Shown: positions 17,672 through 27,313, numbered from the stretch's first letter. The stretch is DNA of 64,000 nt from Mesorhizobium sp. SOD10 (GCA_000824805.1 CCNA01000008.1:85108-149107); one strand, 5' to 3'. Numbers and translations are program-made. The notes: generated by a model from the sequence alone, not told the origin.

Positions 17672-18691
17672 TCAGCCTGCGGCCGGCGCTTTTTCCAGGA
17701 GGTCGGCATAGTGACGCCGCGCCACGTCGGGATGCGACCGCAGCCGGCTTTTCAGCACATTGGTCCCGACATTGCGGAAGAGCGGATTGTCGGGGTCGCT
17801 GGCCGGGCCGCGCGCCTCGGTCGCCAGTTCTTCGGGCAGATCGAGCAGCGGGATGGTGGCATCGAGCCGGGCGCTGAAGAAGAACGGCACCGAAATCCGT
17901 TCGACGCCGGCAGGCGGCGTGACGACGCGATGCACGGTAGCCCTGAGATAGCCGTTCGAGGCGAGTTCAAGCAGCTCGCCGATGTTGACCACCAGCGTTC
18001 GCGGGATCGGGTCGACATCGACCCAGCTGCCGTCATATTCGACCTGCAGGCCCTTGTTCTCGTCCTGCAGCAGAAGCGTGAGGAAGCCACCATCCTTGTG
18101 CGCGCCCACCCCCTGGTCGTCGCCGGTGGCATTGCGGCCGGGGTAGCGCACGATCTTCATGCGATGGTTCGGTTCGCCGCGATAGATCGGATCGAAGGCG
18201 TCCTCCGGCTGGTCGAGCGACAGCGCGAAGGCCTTGAGCAGCCGGATCGCCACATCGGTCGCCTTGGCCTGCCAGGCAAGCAGCGCCGGTTTCAGATCGG
18301 GGAGCGCGGCGGGCCACTGGTTTGGGCCCTGCAGCCGGGTCCAGGCCGGCACGCCCGGCCCTTGCGCAATGGTCGCGCGTTCAACGCCGATGTCGAGCTG
18401 CTCGCGCCAGTCGGCCTTGCCCCTGGTCAGCTCGCCGCCGGCGCGCGTATAGCCGCGAAACTGCGGCGACTTCACCATTTCGATGGCGAGCTTGTCGGCT
18501 TCCGGGAAGGCGAAGAAGCGGCGCGCGGCGCCCAGCACCGCGTCGATCTCCGGCTGCGTGACGCCGTGGCCGCTCAGATAGAAGAAACCGACATCGCGGG
18601 CGGCGGTACGCAGATCGAACAAGAATGTCCGCAGTTCCGATGCGCCCTGCTCCAGGCGGTCGAGATCGAGCACCGGAATTATTCTTGCCAT
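17672..18691 (-). CDS. Isopenicillin-N-synthase-like 2-oxoglutarate/Fe(II) dioxygenase
   Basis: A 339-residue protein with an N-terminal DIOX_N domain (VGFFYLSGHGV) and a C-terminal jelly-roll oxygenase domain. The iron ligands are the His and Asp of AHKDGGFLTLL and the His of ATVHRVV; RISVPFF supplies the 2-oxoglutarate-binding Arg and Ser. Bacterial members modify diverse small molecules, so the substrate cannot be named. GAGGAG lies eight bases before the ATG. It is followed by a clear terminator and stands apart from metQNI. Confidence 0.87.
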   Translation of the reverse strand: MARIIPVLDLDRLEQGASELRTFLFDLRTAARDVGFFYLSGHGVTQPEIDAVLGAARRFFAFPEADKLAIEMVKSPQFRGYTRAGGELTRGKADWREQLDIGVERATIAQGPGVPAWTRLQGPNQWPAALPDLKPALLAWQAKATDVAIRLLKAFALSLDQPEDAFDPIYRGEPNHRMKIVRYPGRNATGDDQGVGAHKDGGFLTLLLQDENKGLQVEYDGSWVDVDPIPRTLVVNIGELLELASNGYLRATVHRVVTPPAGVERISVPFFFSARLDATIPLLDLPEELATEARGPASDPDNPLFRNVGTNVLKSRLRSHPDVARRHYADLLEKAPAAG

Positions 18692-18844
18692 GGACAGGCT
18701 CCTCTCGGCGAGACTTGCAACCCAGCCGCACGATGACATCAGCGCCATTGCTGGTGAAGAAACGCACCAACCAATCTCACTGCAAACGGCGCAAGCCGGC
18801 GCTCAATTCCCGGCTTTTGCGGCAAATTGCGTCCGCATCCGGTG

Positions 18845-19501
18845 CTACCCGCGATGGTCCAGCCGAGCGACGAGGCGGTCGCCGATCCACTGGATGCCGC
18901 AGACGAGCACGATGAGCACGACGACCACCGCGACCATCACGCTGGTTTCGAAACGCTGATAGCCGTAGCGGATGGCAAGGTCGCCGAGACCGCCCGCGCC
19001 GATGGCGCCGGCCATGGCGGAGGCGCCGACGAGCGTCACCAGCGTCACCGTGAAGCCGGCGACGATGCCCGGCAGCGCCTCCGGCACCAGCACCTCGCGG
19101 ATGATCGTCCAGCGGTTGCCTCCCATGGCGCGCGCCGCCTCGATCAGCCCGTGATCGACCTCGCGCAGCGAGACTTCGGCGATACGGGCATAATAGGGGG
19201 TGGCGGCGATCGACAGCGGCACGATCGCCGCCCATGTGCCGATCGAGGTGCCGACGATCAGGCGCGTCACCGGGATCAGCGCGACCAGCAAAATGATGAA
19301 AGGAACCGAACGGAAGCCGTTGATGACGGCGCCGAGACTACGGTTGACCCAAAGGCTCTCGGCGATGCCGCCGCGATCGGTGGCGACCAGGGCAAGGCCG
19401 AGCGGCAGGCCGAAGACCAGCGAGATGAGGCCGGACGCGCCGGTCATCAGTACCGTCTCCCAGATCGAACGGAGCAGGAGTTCAAACAGGACCGGCGACA
19501 T
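18845..19501 (-). CDS. metI: Methionine ABC transporter permease
   Basis: A 218-residue permease with about five membrane helices. The EAA loop is EAARAMGGNRWTIIREVLVP, and GFRSVPFIILLVALIPVTR is typical of MetI. It pairs with MetN and MetQ for D/L-methionine import. ATG 19499-19501 follows GGAGGTG; the start lies 20 bases inside the end of metN, which implies translational coupling. Last gene of metQNI. Confidence 0.92.
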   Translation of the reverse strand: MSPVLFELLLRSIWETVLMTGASGLISLVFGLPLGLALVATDRGGIAESLWVNRSLGAVINGFRSVPFIILLVALIPVTRLIVGTSIGTWAAIVPLSIAATPYYARIAEVSLREVDHGLIEAARAMGGNRWTIIREVLVPEALPGIVAGFTVTLVTLVGASAMAGAIGAGGLGDLAIRYGYQRFETSVMVAVVVVLIVLVCGIQWIGDRLVARLDHRG

Positions 19502-20570
19502 GGCCAAGCACCTCCACCCGCGCGCCGCGGTCCTTCAGGAATGTCGTTACCCGCGCAAGATGCGCGGCTTCAGCGCCGGCAACGGCAAGGAACAGGGTGC
19601 CGACGGGTTGGCCTTGGACATGATCGACGCCGCCATGCACAAGGCGGAACCGACCCGGCGCCGCCACGGCGAGGTCGGAGAGCAAGGCGCCGCGCGCGGC
19701 CTCGCCGGCGACATCGATCCGGAGGATCGTTTCCGCGCCTTCGCCCGCGATCAGCTGGCTCGCGATCTCGGGCGGCAATTGCGGCCGGATGCCGCCGAGC
19801 AGGCTGCGGGTGATCTCCGATTTCGGGTTGGCGAAGACCTGCCAGACGGCGCCCTCCTCGACGATCCGGCCGGCGTCGATCACCGCCACTCGATCGGCGA
19901 TCGAACGGATCACCTCCATCTCATGCGTGATCAGCAGGATGGTGAGGCCGAGCCTGGAATTGATGTCCTTGAGCAGCGCCAGGATCGAGCGCGTCGTCTC
20001 CGGATCCAGCGCCGAGGTCGCCTCGTCCGACAAGAGCAGCGCCGGCCGCGCGGCAAGCGCCCTGGCGATGCCGACGCGCTGCTTCTGCCCACCCGACAGC
20101 GAGGCCGGATAGGCGTTGGCCTTCTCCGACAGGCCGACGAGTTGCAGCAATTCCGCCGCGCGCGCCAGGCGCTCGGCGCGCGGGCGGCCTTCGATCTTGA
20201 GCGGCAGCGCGACATTCTCCTCGACGGTCTTGGCCGACAGGAGATTGAAGTGCTGGAACACCATGCCGATGCGGCGGCGCAGCGGCTGCAGCTCGCGCTC
20301 GCTCAGACGGCCTATCTCGCGGTCTTCAATGAAGACCGCGCCGGAATCGGGCCGCTCCAGCCCGTTCAGGCAGCGGATCAGCGTCGATTTGCCGGCGCCG
20401 CTGCGGCCGATGATGCCGAGGATCTCGCCCCTTCGCACAGTGAGCGAGACGCCGTCGAGCGCCGCCGTCGCGCCGAAGCGGCGCTTCAGGCCGACGAGGC
20501 GGACGACTTCCCGCCCGGTCGGCTGGATGCGGACCGGATCGGCGCGTTCGGCCGTGACATGCTGATTCAT
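19482..20570 (-). CDS. metN: Methionine ABC transporter ATPase
   Basis: A 362-residue ATPase with Walker A GRSGAGKST, signature LSGGQKQRVGIARAL, Walker B LLLSDEATSALD and switch His in ITHEM. A C-terminal NIL-type ACT-like domain (from about residue 280) senses methionine in the family and gives feedback inhibition. ATG 20568-20570 fits best; an upstream in-frame start would run into metQ. Confidence 0.92.
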   Translation of the reverse strand: MNQHVTAERADPVRIQPTGREVVRLVGLKRRFGATAALDGVSLTVRRGEILGIIGRSGAGKSTLIRCLNGLERPDSGAVFIEDREIGRLSERELQPLRRRIGMVFQHFNLLSAKTVEENVALPLKIEGRPRAERLARAAELLQLVGLSEKANAYPASLSGGQKQRVGIARALAARPALLLSDEATSALDPETTRSILALLKDINSRLGLTILLITHEMEVIRSIADRVAVIDAGRIVEEGAVWQVFANPKSEITRSLLGGIRPQLPPEIASQLIAGEGAETILRIDVAGEAARGALLSDLAVAAPGRFRLVHGGVDHVQGQPVGTLFLAVAGAEAAHLARVTTFLKDRGARVEVLGHVAGPV

Positions 20571-20607
20571 CTCTCTGTCCGTTTCAGTGCCGCGCAAACG
20601 CGACGGC

Positions 20608-20627
20608 GGCCCGCTCAGCCGCGGGCC
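20608..20627 (-). other. Intra-operon hairpin between metQ and metN
   Basis: GGCCCGC and GCGGGCC form a 7-bp stem with a TCAGCC loop, 26 bases after the metQ stop. It has no T tract. The likely role is to protect the 3' end of the binding-protein message or cause partial termination. Confidence 0.5.
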
Positions 20628-20653
20628 GTCCATTTCTGCCAGCCAGGCGCCGA

Positions 20654-21505
20654 TCAATAGGCGCTGATCCCGGTGCCTTTGTAGACCTTGTCGAACTCGG
20701 CCTTGACCGTATCGTTCTGATAGGAGGCGACGAGCGTCTTCACCCAGGGCTCGTTCTCGTTGCCGGCCTTGACCGCGATGAAGTTGCGGTAGGGATTATC
20801 TGCCACCGGCTCTTGCGCGATGCGGTTTTCAGGGCCGAGCCCGCTCTTCAGCGCCCAGTCGGTGTTGACGACGGCGGCGTCGAGATCGTCCACCGAGCGG
20901 CCGACGATGCCGGCGTCGAGTTCCTTGATCTCGAGCTTCTTCGGGTTCTCCGCAATGTCGGCGGTCGTCGCCAGGATGCCGGTGCCGTCCTTGAGCTTGA
21001 TCAGGCCTTCATGTTCCAGCACATGCAGCGCGCGACCTTCGTTGGACGGGTCGTTCGGCAGGCCGATCACCGCGCCTTCCGGCAGGTCGGCGACCTTGGC
21101 ATGCTTTTTCGAATAAAGGCCGATCGGCCAGACGCCGGTATAGCCGACCGGCACGATGTGGTAGCCTTGCGTCTTGATCTGGTTGTCGAGATAGGGCTTG
21201 TGCTGGAAAGCGTTGGCGTCGATCTCGCCGCGCTCCAGCGCCTCGTTGGGCTGGGTGTAGTCGTTGAAGACGACGGTCTCGATGGTCAGTCCTTTCTTGG
21301 CCGCCTCGGCGGTGACGACGCGCCAGACATCCTCATCCTCGCCGCTGATGATGCCGACCTTGATCGACTTGTTGTCCTCGGCGAAGGACGGCGACGGCGC
21401 GCCAAGGCCGATGACGGCCAATGTCGTGGCGAGAAGCGCCGTTAATCCGGCGCGCCTGGTGATTGACGTAACGAGAGACTTTGAAGCGTTGCCGCGTCCG
21501 GACAT
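20654..21505 (-). CDS. metQ: Methionine-binding protein (NlpA family)
   Basis: A 283-residue periplasmic protein with a Sec signal peptide ending near PSFA|ED. The body has the MetQ hallmarks FNDYTQPNEALERGEIDANAFQ (here split over two lobes), PNDPSNEGRAL and NPYRNFIAVK. There is no lipobox Cys, so it is probably soluble rather than a lipoprotein. First gene of metQNI. I looked for a SAM-II riboswitch in the 200 bases upstream and found no convincing match. Confidence 0.92.
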   Translation of the reverse strand: MSGRGNASKSLVTSITRRAGLTALLATTLAVIGLGAPSPSFAEDNKSIKVGIISGEDEDVWRVVTAEAAKKGLTIETVVFNDYTQPNEALERGEIDANAFQHKPYLDNQIKTQGYHIVPVGYTGVWPIGLYSKKHAKVADLPEGAVIGLPNDPSNEGRALHVLEHEGLIKLKDGTGILATTADIAENPKKLEIKELDAGIVGRSVDDLDAAVVNTDWALKSGLGPENRIAQEPVADNPYRNFIAVKAGNENEPWVKTLVASYQNDTVKAEFDKVYKGTGISAY

Positions 21506-21705
21506 GGTGCGTTCCTTGCGATCCTGAAATCATTTTTGGCCTGGCGGGATGCGAAGCCTCGATATCAGCATCACCAATGCTGCCCGACCGGGCAAAGAAG
21601 CGCTTTTCCTCTCAAACGGGAGGTGGAAAATATTCTCTCAAAGATATTGTGACTTGGAGAACACCGGCTGCTCGCAAGCCGGTTTTGATCGCGCAGCGGC
21701 GACGC

Positions 21706-22503
21706 TTACGAGGCCTGCTGCGCGGCAAGCCAGGTCGGTCGACCATTTCGCCGCAGGCGAGGCACCGTCGGCAGGCCCCGTGCTTCCTGAACGCCGAAGC
21801 CCAATCGTGTCAGGCTGGCCCGCGCCAGGGCCGCATTGCTGTCGATGACGATCAATCCGTTCGTGTCGCCGAGGCTGGCCGCCACGACCGACAATTCGGT
21901 ACAGCCGAGAAGCGCTGCATCGGCGCCGGCCAGCTGCGCGAGACGAAGCGCGCGCTCGGTCTCGACCGCGGCTTCCGCGATCGACCCGGCCTTGACGAGC
22001 ATGATCGCGCTGTCGACGCGCTCCTGAAACTCGGCGTCCTGTGGAAGGCAGAGGTCGAATCCCGCCACCGAGATCCTGTGCTGATAGAAACCGGAAACCA
22101 GGGTGCCCCGCGTTGCGAGGTTCGCAACCCTGCCCCGGTCCAGGCTCCGGCGGATCTCCGCCACCACCGCATCGCCGATGTGGATGATCTCGGCTGACGA
22201 GTTCGCCGCCAGCCTGTCGTACCAATGATGGGCGGTGTTGCAGGGCATGGCGATGCAGGCAACGCCGAGCGCGTTGAGCGTCGAGACCGCAGCCCTCAGC
22301 GGGGCCAGCGGCCCGTCATGGCCGGCCAGGATCGCTTCGGTCCTGTCAGGCAGTTGCGGCACGCTGAGGATGACGCAAGGCACATGCTCGTTGTCGCGCA
22401 GCGCTTCGGTCATCCGGGTGAGCTTGAAGTAGAAGTCAGCCGATGCCAGCGGCCCGAGACCGCCGATGATGCCGAGCTGGGGACGGATGTCGTCGTCGAT
22501 CAT
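21706..22503 (-). CDS. Aspartate/glutamate racemase family protein
   Basis: A 265-residue protein with the two-Cys arrangement of PLP-independent Asp/Glu racemases: MPCNTAHHWYD near residue 86 and LLGCTELS near 200. The N-terminal IIGGLGPLASADFY is typical of the aspartate-racemase/RacX branch. Its start overlaps the end of the symporter gene by four bases. With the binding protein and symporter it likely converts an imported D- or L-acidic amino acid. Substrate unknown. Confidence 0.87.
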   Translation of the reverse strand: MIDDDIRPQLGIIGGLGPLASADFYFKLTRMTEALRDNEHVPCVILSVPQLPDRTEAILAGHDGPLAPLRAAVSTLNALGVACIAMPCNTAHHWYDRLAANSSAEIIHIGDAVVAEIRRSLDRGRVANLATRGTLVSGFYQHRISVAGFDLCLPQDAEFQERVDSAIMLVKAGSIAEAAVETERALRLAQLAGADAALLGCTELSVVAASLGDTNGLIVIDSNAALARASLTRLGFGVQEARGLPTVPRLRRNGRPTWLAAQQAS

Positions 22504-23864
22504 CGTACGGGCTCGGCTTCGAGCTCTTGCGCGACGGTTTCAGCGCTCAGCGCCGCTTCCCGATGGCTAGGCGCGATCATTGCCGTGCTTGCGGCCACGG
22601 TGGAGACGCTGGACAGCGTCATCAGCGTGTCCACGGCCGCGTCCACCGCGACGAACAGGGCGAACGCCGCCTCGAAGGGAAGCTTCAGATAGCCGCAGAC
22701 GATGGACATCTGCGACAAGATGAGCAGGCTGCCCATGCCGCCTGTCGTCAGCGCCAGAAGCGCGGAGACGACGCCGACAAGCAAGAGGTCCGGAATCGCC
22801 AGCTGATGGCCGTACAGCTGGGCGATGAACAGGGTGCCCGAGGTGTAGACCAGCGCCGGGCCGGTTCGCAGCAGCGCCGCCTGCAACGGCACGAGCAGCT
22901 CGACCACCACGAGGTTGAACCTCAGGCGCTCGGTCAAAAGGTTGATGACCCAGGGCAGCGAGGCGACGGTGGACCGCGTCGTGATGGCCACCATCAGAAG
23001 CGGCTGAAGAGTCTTGATCGTGGCCCAGTAGCTTCGCCGCGAGCGTATGGCGATGACGGCAAACGCGCCGGCGAGGAATGTCAGGCAGGAAAGACCCATC
23101 ACCAGCAGATAGCCGCCCATCAGCATCAGCGGCTTGGTGCCGGTCGACGCGGTCTGGTCGGCGATCAGGACGAAGGTCGCGAAGGGCAATCCCCAGACGA
23201 ACCAGTTGGTCAGCACCGTGCAGGCCCGGTACACCGCGTTGAGCGCCTGTGAGAGGCTCAGCGACGAGGGCTGAGGAATCTTGCCCATCGCCAGCCCGAA
23301 CAGCAGGCAGAACAACAGGACCTGGATCGTCTGGCCCGAAGCCAGCGCGTTGAAGACGTTGTTTGGCACCAGGTCCAGGAAGACCGAGTGTTCGCCGTGC
23401 GGGCTACCGGTGGACGGCGGCGGCTGGAACGGGAAAGCGAGATCGGTGGAGACGCTGCCCTGGGAATTGATGAACTCGCCGAGCTCGATGCGCGATTGCG
23501 GGTTCTCGATCTGCCCGGGCTTGAGGATCAGCGAATAGCTGCCGCTGACCAGCACGGCGAGGAACGACACGACCAGCACCGCTATGCCGACCTTGCCGAG
23601 ATAGCGGACCGATTTCGGGTCCTGGACCATCGCGGTGATCGAGAAGATCACGGACGAGACCAGATAGGGCAGGACGACCATCTTGAGGAAATTCAGATAG
23701 ACCTGCGCCGCAGGGCTGATCGCATGGGCAAAGGCCGGATAGTACAGTCCGCACAGAATCCCAGCCAGGATCATGATGATCGTTGTCAACGGCGAGCGCA
23801 GGATGCGCTTTGCCGCGAGGCGCCAATCGAGAGGCATGGGTGCGGCTGTATCCGAGACGGCCAT
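22500..23864 (-). CDS. Dicarboxylate/amino acid:cation symporter (DAACS/GltP family)
   Basis: A 454-residue membrane protein. GltPh/DctA-family landmarks are LNFLKMVVLPYLVSSVIFSI in the N-terminal half, the hairpin around AITTRSTVASLPWVI (serine-rich HP1) and the HP2/TM8 part DAAVDTLMTLSSV. HP2 is less canonical than in GltP or DctA, so selectivity may differ. It should carry acidic amino acids or dicarboxylates with H+ or Na+. It sits between a binding protein gene and a racemase gene, with overlap or only two bases separating them. Confidence 0.85.
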   Translation of the reverse strand: MAVSDTAAPMPLDWRLAAKRILRSPLTTIIMILAGILCGLYYPAFAHAISPAAQVYLNFLKMVVLPYLVSSVIFSITAMVQDPKSVRYLGKVGIAVLVVSFLAVLVSGSYSLILKPGQIENPQSRIELGEFINSQGSVSTDLAFPFQPPPSTGSPHGEHSVFLDLVPNNVFNALASGQTIQVLLFCLLFGLAMGKIPQPSSLSLSQALNAVYRACTVLTNWFVWGLPFATFVLIADQTASTGTKPLMLMGGYLLVMGLSCLTFLAGAFAVIAIRSRRSYWATIKTLQPLLMVAITTRSTVASLPWVINLLTERLRFNLVVVELLVPLQAALLRTGPALVYTSGTLFIAQLYGHQLAIPDLLLVGVVSALLALTTGGMGSLLILSQMSIVCGYLKLPFEAAFALFVAVDAAVDTLMTLSSVSTVAASTAMIAPSHREAALSAETVAQELEAEPVR

Positions 23865-23866
23865 TG

Positions 23867-24709
23867 TCAGGCTTTGCTCCCCTGGCGATAGCGCGCGATG
23901 ATCTCATCGGTGTTGAGGACCTGCTGGCCTCGCGCCAAATCAAGATAGAGATCGACGAAGGCCGCCAGATGCGGATTGTTCGGTCGCACGCCGACCGCGA
24001 TCGTGTCGACCTTGTCCGTCAGCGTGATCGAGCGCGCGACGACTGTCATCGACGGGTCATCGACCATCAGCTTTTTGATCTCGAAATCGTCGCGATAGGC
24101 GAGGTCGATCGTGCCGCTGCGGATCGCATCGATGACCGTGTTCCAGCCGGCGAAGCGCCGGATCGTGGCATGCGGGAAGGTCGTCGCCGCATAAGTGGCG
24201 AAGGACGAGCCTTCGATCACGCCGAGATCGCCGGAAAAATCGCGGATGATCTGTTCAGGCGGCTTGCCTTGTGCGATGCGGGCCAGGTTCACGCGGTTTG
24301 CGAGCAGCCCTTGGTGGAGCATGGCGTAAGGCCGCGAATAGAGGATAGAGCGACCGCGCTGAAGGGTGCGGCTGAGCTTGCCGATCGCCAGGTCCGCCTC
24401 ACCGGTGGTCAGCTTTTGCACCATGGCGTCGAAAGTTACGGCGGACCGGTCGAGCACCGGTTCGACGCCAAGCTCCGCGGCTATGCCGCGCGCAAGATCC
24501 ATATCGATGCCACCGTCTCCAGAGCCGTCCGCCGGAAAGAACGGATCCGACGCGAAGGCCGGCATGGCGACGCGCAGCTTATTGTCACTGACGACGGGTT
24601 TTGGAGCGTCTTGCGCCTGAGCCGGCGTGGCCACGGCCGGCGCCTGCGCGATCAGCAGCCCTCCGCCTCCGGCTGCAAACAGCGTGCGACGTGTAAGCGG
24701 CATGCCCAT
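23867..24709 (-). CDS. Family 3 amino-acid-type substrate-binding protein
   Basis: A 280-residue periplasmic protein. It begins with a Tat-like start (PLTRRTLFAAGGGG) and a cleavage site near AQAQ. The body has SBP_bac_3 features: GGIDMDLARGIAAELGV, GEADLAIGKLS and GTIDLAYRDDFEIKKL. Such proteins normally serve an ABC importer, yet no ABC permease or ATPase follows; the next gene is a DAACS symporter two bases away. It may act with a remote ABC system or as a scavenger/sensor. ATG 24707-24709 is chosen; 24703 is possible. Confidence 0.8.
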   Translation of the reverse strand: MGMPLTRRTLFAAGGGGLLIAQAPAVATPAQAQDAPKPVVSDNKLRVAMPAFASDPFFPADGSGDGGIDMDLARGIAAELGVEPVLDRSAVTFDAMVQKLTTGEADLAIGKLSRTLQRGRSILYSRPYAMLHQGLLANRVNLARIAQGKPPEQIIRDFSGDLGVIEGSSFATYAATTFPHATIRRFAGWNTVIDAIRSGTIDLAYRDDFEIKKLMVDDPSMTVVARSITLTDKVDTIAVGVRPNNPHLAAFVDLYLDLARGQQVLNTDEIIARYRQGSKA

Positions 24710-24773
24710 TCTCAATTCGTGCAGGAGAGCCGGACAACAATTCTGACCAACTCGCAGTATGCACGCCGAAGTT

Positions 24774-24794
24774 AAGTAAAGGTGTCTTTTACTT
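24774..24794 (-). promoter_or_regulatory. Inverted repeat upstream of the binding protein-symporter-racemase operon
   Basis: AAGTAAA-GGTGTCT-TTTACTT is a perfect 7-bp inverted repeat with a 7-base spacer, in an AT-rich stretch 65 bases before the operon's first start codon. It looks like an operator. A second palindrome, TATGCATA, lies at 24838-24845. No regulator gene adjoins. Confidence 0.45.
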
Positions 24795-24900
24795 TGCGCC
24801 TTTTTACATTGCAGATCGCTAAAGTGGCTTCACGAAATATGCATACTTTCTAAAATAGCCAACTCGCGGCCGGGCGCGTTGTTCTGCGCGCCATGAGTCG

Positions 24901-25590
24901 TCAGAACGTCTCAACCCAGGGCCTCAGCTCGACTTCGAAGCTCCAGGCGCTGCGGTGCTGGCGATGGACGGCGAGATAGGTCTCGGCGATCGCGTCGGGC
25001 GAGAGGCGACGATCCGGCCGGTCAGGCTCGATCGCTTGTCCGGCCGGCTCGATCTGGCCGTCGATGATGAAATGCGCGACGTGAATGTTCTTCGGCGCGA
25101 GCTCGCGCGCCATCGATTGCGCCAGCCCGCGCAGACCGAATTTCGGCATGGCGAAACCGGCCGAGCCGGAGAAGCCCTTGAGGCTTGCCGTGGCGCCGGT
25201 GAACAAGATCGAGCCGGAGCCGCGCGCAAGAAGCCGGCGCGCCGCCTGCTGGCCGACCAGGAAGCCGCCATAGGCGCCGACAAGCAGGGCTTGCTTGACC
25301 GCTTCCGCGTCGAGTTCGGCGATCGCGCCGCGCGTGCGGCCGCTGGCGTTGAAGACGGCGATTTCGAGTGGGCCGGCCTTGTCGGCCGTCTCGAAAAGCC
25401 GCTCGACGGAGGCCGCGTCCGACACGTCGGTTTCGACGGCCAGCGCGCCGGTTTCCTTGACCAGCGCGGCCAGTTTGTCGACGTTGCGCGCGGCAAGGAC
25501 GACGCCGAAACCCTCCCTGGCGAGAAGCCGCGCCAGCGAGGCGCTTAAGCCGGAGCCGGCGCCCGCGATCACTGCGACTTTGGCTGCCAT
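24901..25590 (-). CDS. Short-chain dehydrogenase-like protein lacking the catalytic Tyr
   Basis: A 229-residue Rossmann-fold protein. The cofactor loop is GAGSGLSAS and the NAG-like motif reads FNASGRTRG. Where classical SDRs have YxxxK, this one has FAMPK within GSAGFAMPKFGLRG, so the proton-donating Tyr is Phe while the Lys is kept. It may be catalytically altered or use another residue. AAGGAGGA precedes the ATG. Divergent from anmK with 188 bases between. Confidence 0.83.
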   Translation of the reverse strand: MAAKVAVIAGAGSGLSASLARLLAREGFGVVLAARNVDKLAALVKETGALAVETDVSDAASVERLFETADKAGPLEIAVFNASGRTRGAIAELDAEAVKQALLVGAYGGFLVGQQAARRLLARGSGSILFTGATASLKGFSGSAGFAMPKFGLRGLAQSMARELAPKNIHVAHFIIDGQIEPAGQAIEPDRPDRRLSPDAIAETYLAVHRQHRSAWSFEVELRPWVETF

Positions 25591-25778
25591 GGCGTTTCCT
25601 CCTTGAGAGCTCGATATCCGGTCCGCAGGCTCGCGCCTTCGGCGGCAAGAGGCAAGAACGTGGTTGCTCGATTTTCGCCGTTTGGCGCAAAAGGCCGCCT
25701 GGACGGGCACGGTGAAAGACTTGCCTGCCGCGCCGATCCGTCCGACACGTGGTTGGACGACGATTCGGGAACAAGACC

Positions 25779-26894
25779 ATGGAACCAATCTGGGCCGTCG
25801 GCCTGATGACCGGCACGGTGCTCGACGGCAATATCGACGTGGCGCTGATCAAGACGGACGGCGAGCGCATCGCCGACGCCGGCACATACACGCTGGCTCC
25901 TTACCCCCAGTCGATCCGCGCGTTGCTCGAAGAGACGCTGCGCCAGGCGCGCGCCTGGAATTTCGAGGGACCGGAGCCGGCGATCTTCCGCGAAGCTGAA
26001 GAGGCGCTGACGCGTGCGCAATCGGCGGCGGTCAAGAATCTCGTCGAAAGCCAGGGCATGAGCATGGCCGATATCGGCATCGTCGGTTTCCACGGCCAGA
26101 CCGTGCTGCATCGCGCCCCGCAGCCTGGCAAGGTCGGAAGGACTCGCCAGCTCGGCGATGGCGAGCTGATGGCTTCGCTGCTCGGAACCAAAGTCGCCTA
26201 TGATTTCCGCTCGGCCGATGTCGCGGCCGGCGGGCAAGGCGCGCCTCTGGCCGCCGCCTATCATGCGGCGCTGCTGAAAGAAGCCGACCTGAGCGGCGAC
26301 ACCGCCGTGCTCAATCTCGGCGGCGTCGGCAACATTACCTGGTGGGACGGCAAGGACAATATCGTCGCCTTCGACACCGGGCCAGCGAACGCGCCGGTCA
26401 ACGATTTCATCAAGGCGAAAGGCCTCGGCGAAATGGATCGCGACGGCCGGCTGGCGGCCGCCGGCAAGGTCGACGAAGAACGGCTCGCCAGGCTCTTGCA
26501 GCATCCGTATCTGACGAAGCCCTATCCGAAATCGCTCGACCGCTTCGACTTCACGGCGGCGATGGCCGAAGGGCTGAATGCCGAGGATGGCGCGGCGACG
26601 CTGACGGCCTTCACGGTCTCAGCCGTCGGCAAGGCGCTCGACCTGTTGCCGCGCCGGCCGAAGCGGCTCGCGGTCAGCGGCGGCGGCCGCCACAACCCGA
26701 CGATAATGGCGATGCTGGAAAGCCGCACCGGCGTCGAAGTGGTGCAGGCCGAGACGCTTGGCTGGAAGGGCGACGCGGTGGAAGCGGAGTGCTTTGCTTT
26801 CCTCGCGGTGCGCGTGCTGCGCGGTCTGCCGATCAGCTTTCCAAGCACCACCGGCGCGCCAGAGCCGATGCGCGGCGGAAAGCTCGCCGGTTAA
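25779..26894 (+). CDS. anmK: 1,6-anhydro-N-acetylmuramic acid kinase
   Basis: A 371-residue sugar kinase of the ASKHA fold. It opens and phosphorylates 1,6-anhydroMurNAc to MurNAc-6-phosphate in peptidoglycan recycling. Typical stretches are [54 protein letters not shown] and [15 protein letters not shown] 25779 is preferred over an upstream start at 25749 because the conserved start [13 protein letters not shown] begins there. No other recycling gene (murQ, nagZ, ampG) is nearby. Its stop overlaps that of the opposing GNAT gene. Confidence 0.92.
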   Translation: MEPIWAVGLMTGTVLDGNIDVALIKTDGERIADAGTYTLAPYPQSIRALLEETLRQARAWNFEGPEPAIFREAEEALTRAQSAAVKNLVESQGMSMADIGIVGFHGQTVLHRAPQPGKVGRTRQLGDGELMASLLGTKVAYDFRSADVAAGGQGAPLAAAYHAALLKEADLSGDTAVLNLGGVGNITWWDGKDNIVAFDTGPANAPVNDFIKAKGLGEMDRDGRLAAAGKVDEERLARLLQHPYLTKPYPKSLDRFDFTAAMAEGLNAEDGAATLTAFTVSAVGKALDLLPRRPKRLAVSGGGRHNPTIMAMLESRTGVEVVQAETLGWKGDAVEAECFAFLAVRVLRGLPISFPSTTGAPEPMRGGKLAG

Positions 26895-27313
26895 GCCAAC
26901 CTCTTCTGCAGGAAGACACGGCGGCGGCCGACCGGGAAATCCGGCAGTTCGCCGAACGGCTTGTAGCCCTGGCGCTCGTAGACCTTCTCAGCGGTTGGAT
27001 TGAAAGTATCGATCCAGGCGCCGTGGCAGCCGCGCGCGATAGCCTCCCGTTCGGCGGCGTCGAGCATGCCGGCGGCAACGCCTCTTCCGCGCAGCCCTTC
27101 GTCGACCCACAGCCACTGCACATAAAGCCAGCCCCAGGCAGTGTAGCCGGAAATACCGGCAACGATGGCGCCGCTTTCGTCGCGCACGAAAACGGCCAGC
27201 GACTTTCGGCCCGACCCGCCGACATCGGCATCGTTGAAGGCGGAGAGGCTCCCGCCCAGGAGAGCGAGATCCTGCGGCAAAGGCTCGGCGGTGACTTCAA
27301 GGCTCGTCTTCAT
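26891..27313 (-). CDS. GNAT family N-acetyltransferase
   Basis: A 140-residue acetyltransferase. The acetyl-CoA pyrophosphate loop is [14 protein letters not shown], preceded by the strand [26 protein letters not shown] is the usual C-terminal part. The substrate is unknown. ATG 27311-27313 fits the domain start; a longer reading upstream is low complexity. Tail-to-tail overlap of four bases with anmK. Confidence 0.85.
   Translation of the reverse strand: MKTSLEVTAEPLPQDLALLGGSLSAFNDADVGGSGRKSLAVFVRDESGAIVAGISGYTAWGWLYVQWLWVDEGLRGRGVAAGMLDAAEREAIARGCHGAWIDTFNPTAEKVYERQGYKPFGELPDFPVGRRRVFLQKRLA

Noticed and set aside
21506..21705. Possible SAM riboswitch upstream of metQ
   Set aside because: Rhizobial met genes often have a SAM-II element, but I could not find its conserved core or pseudoknot pairing here.
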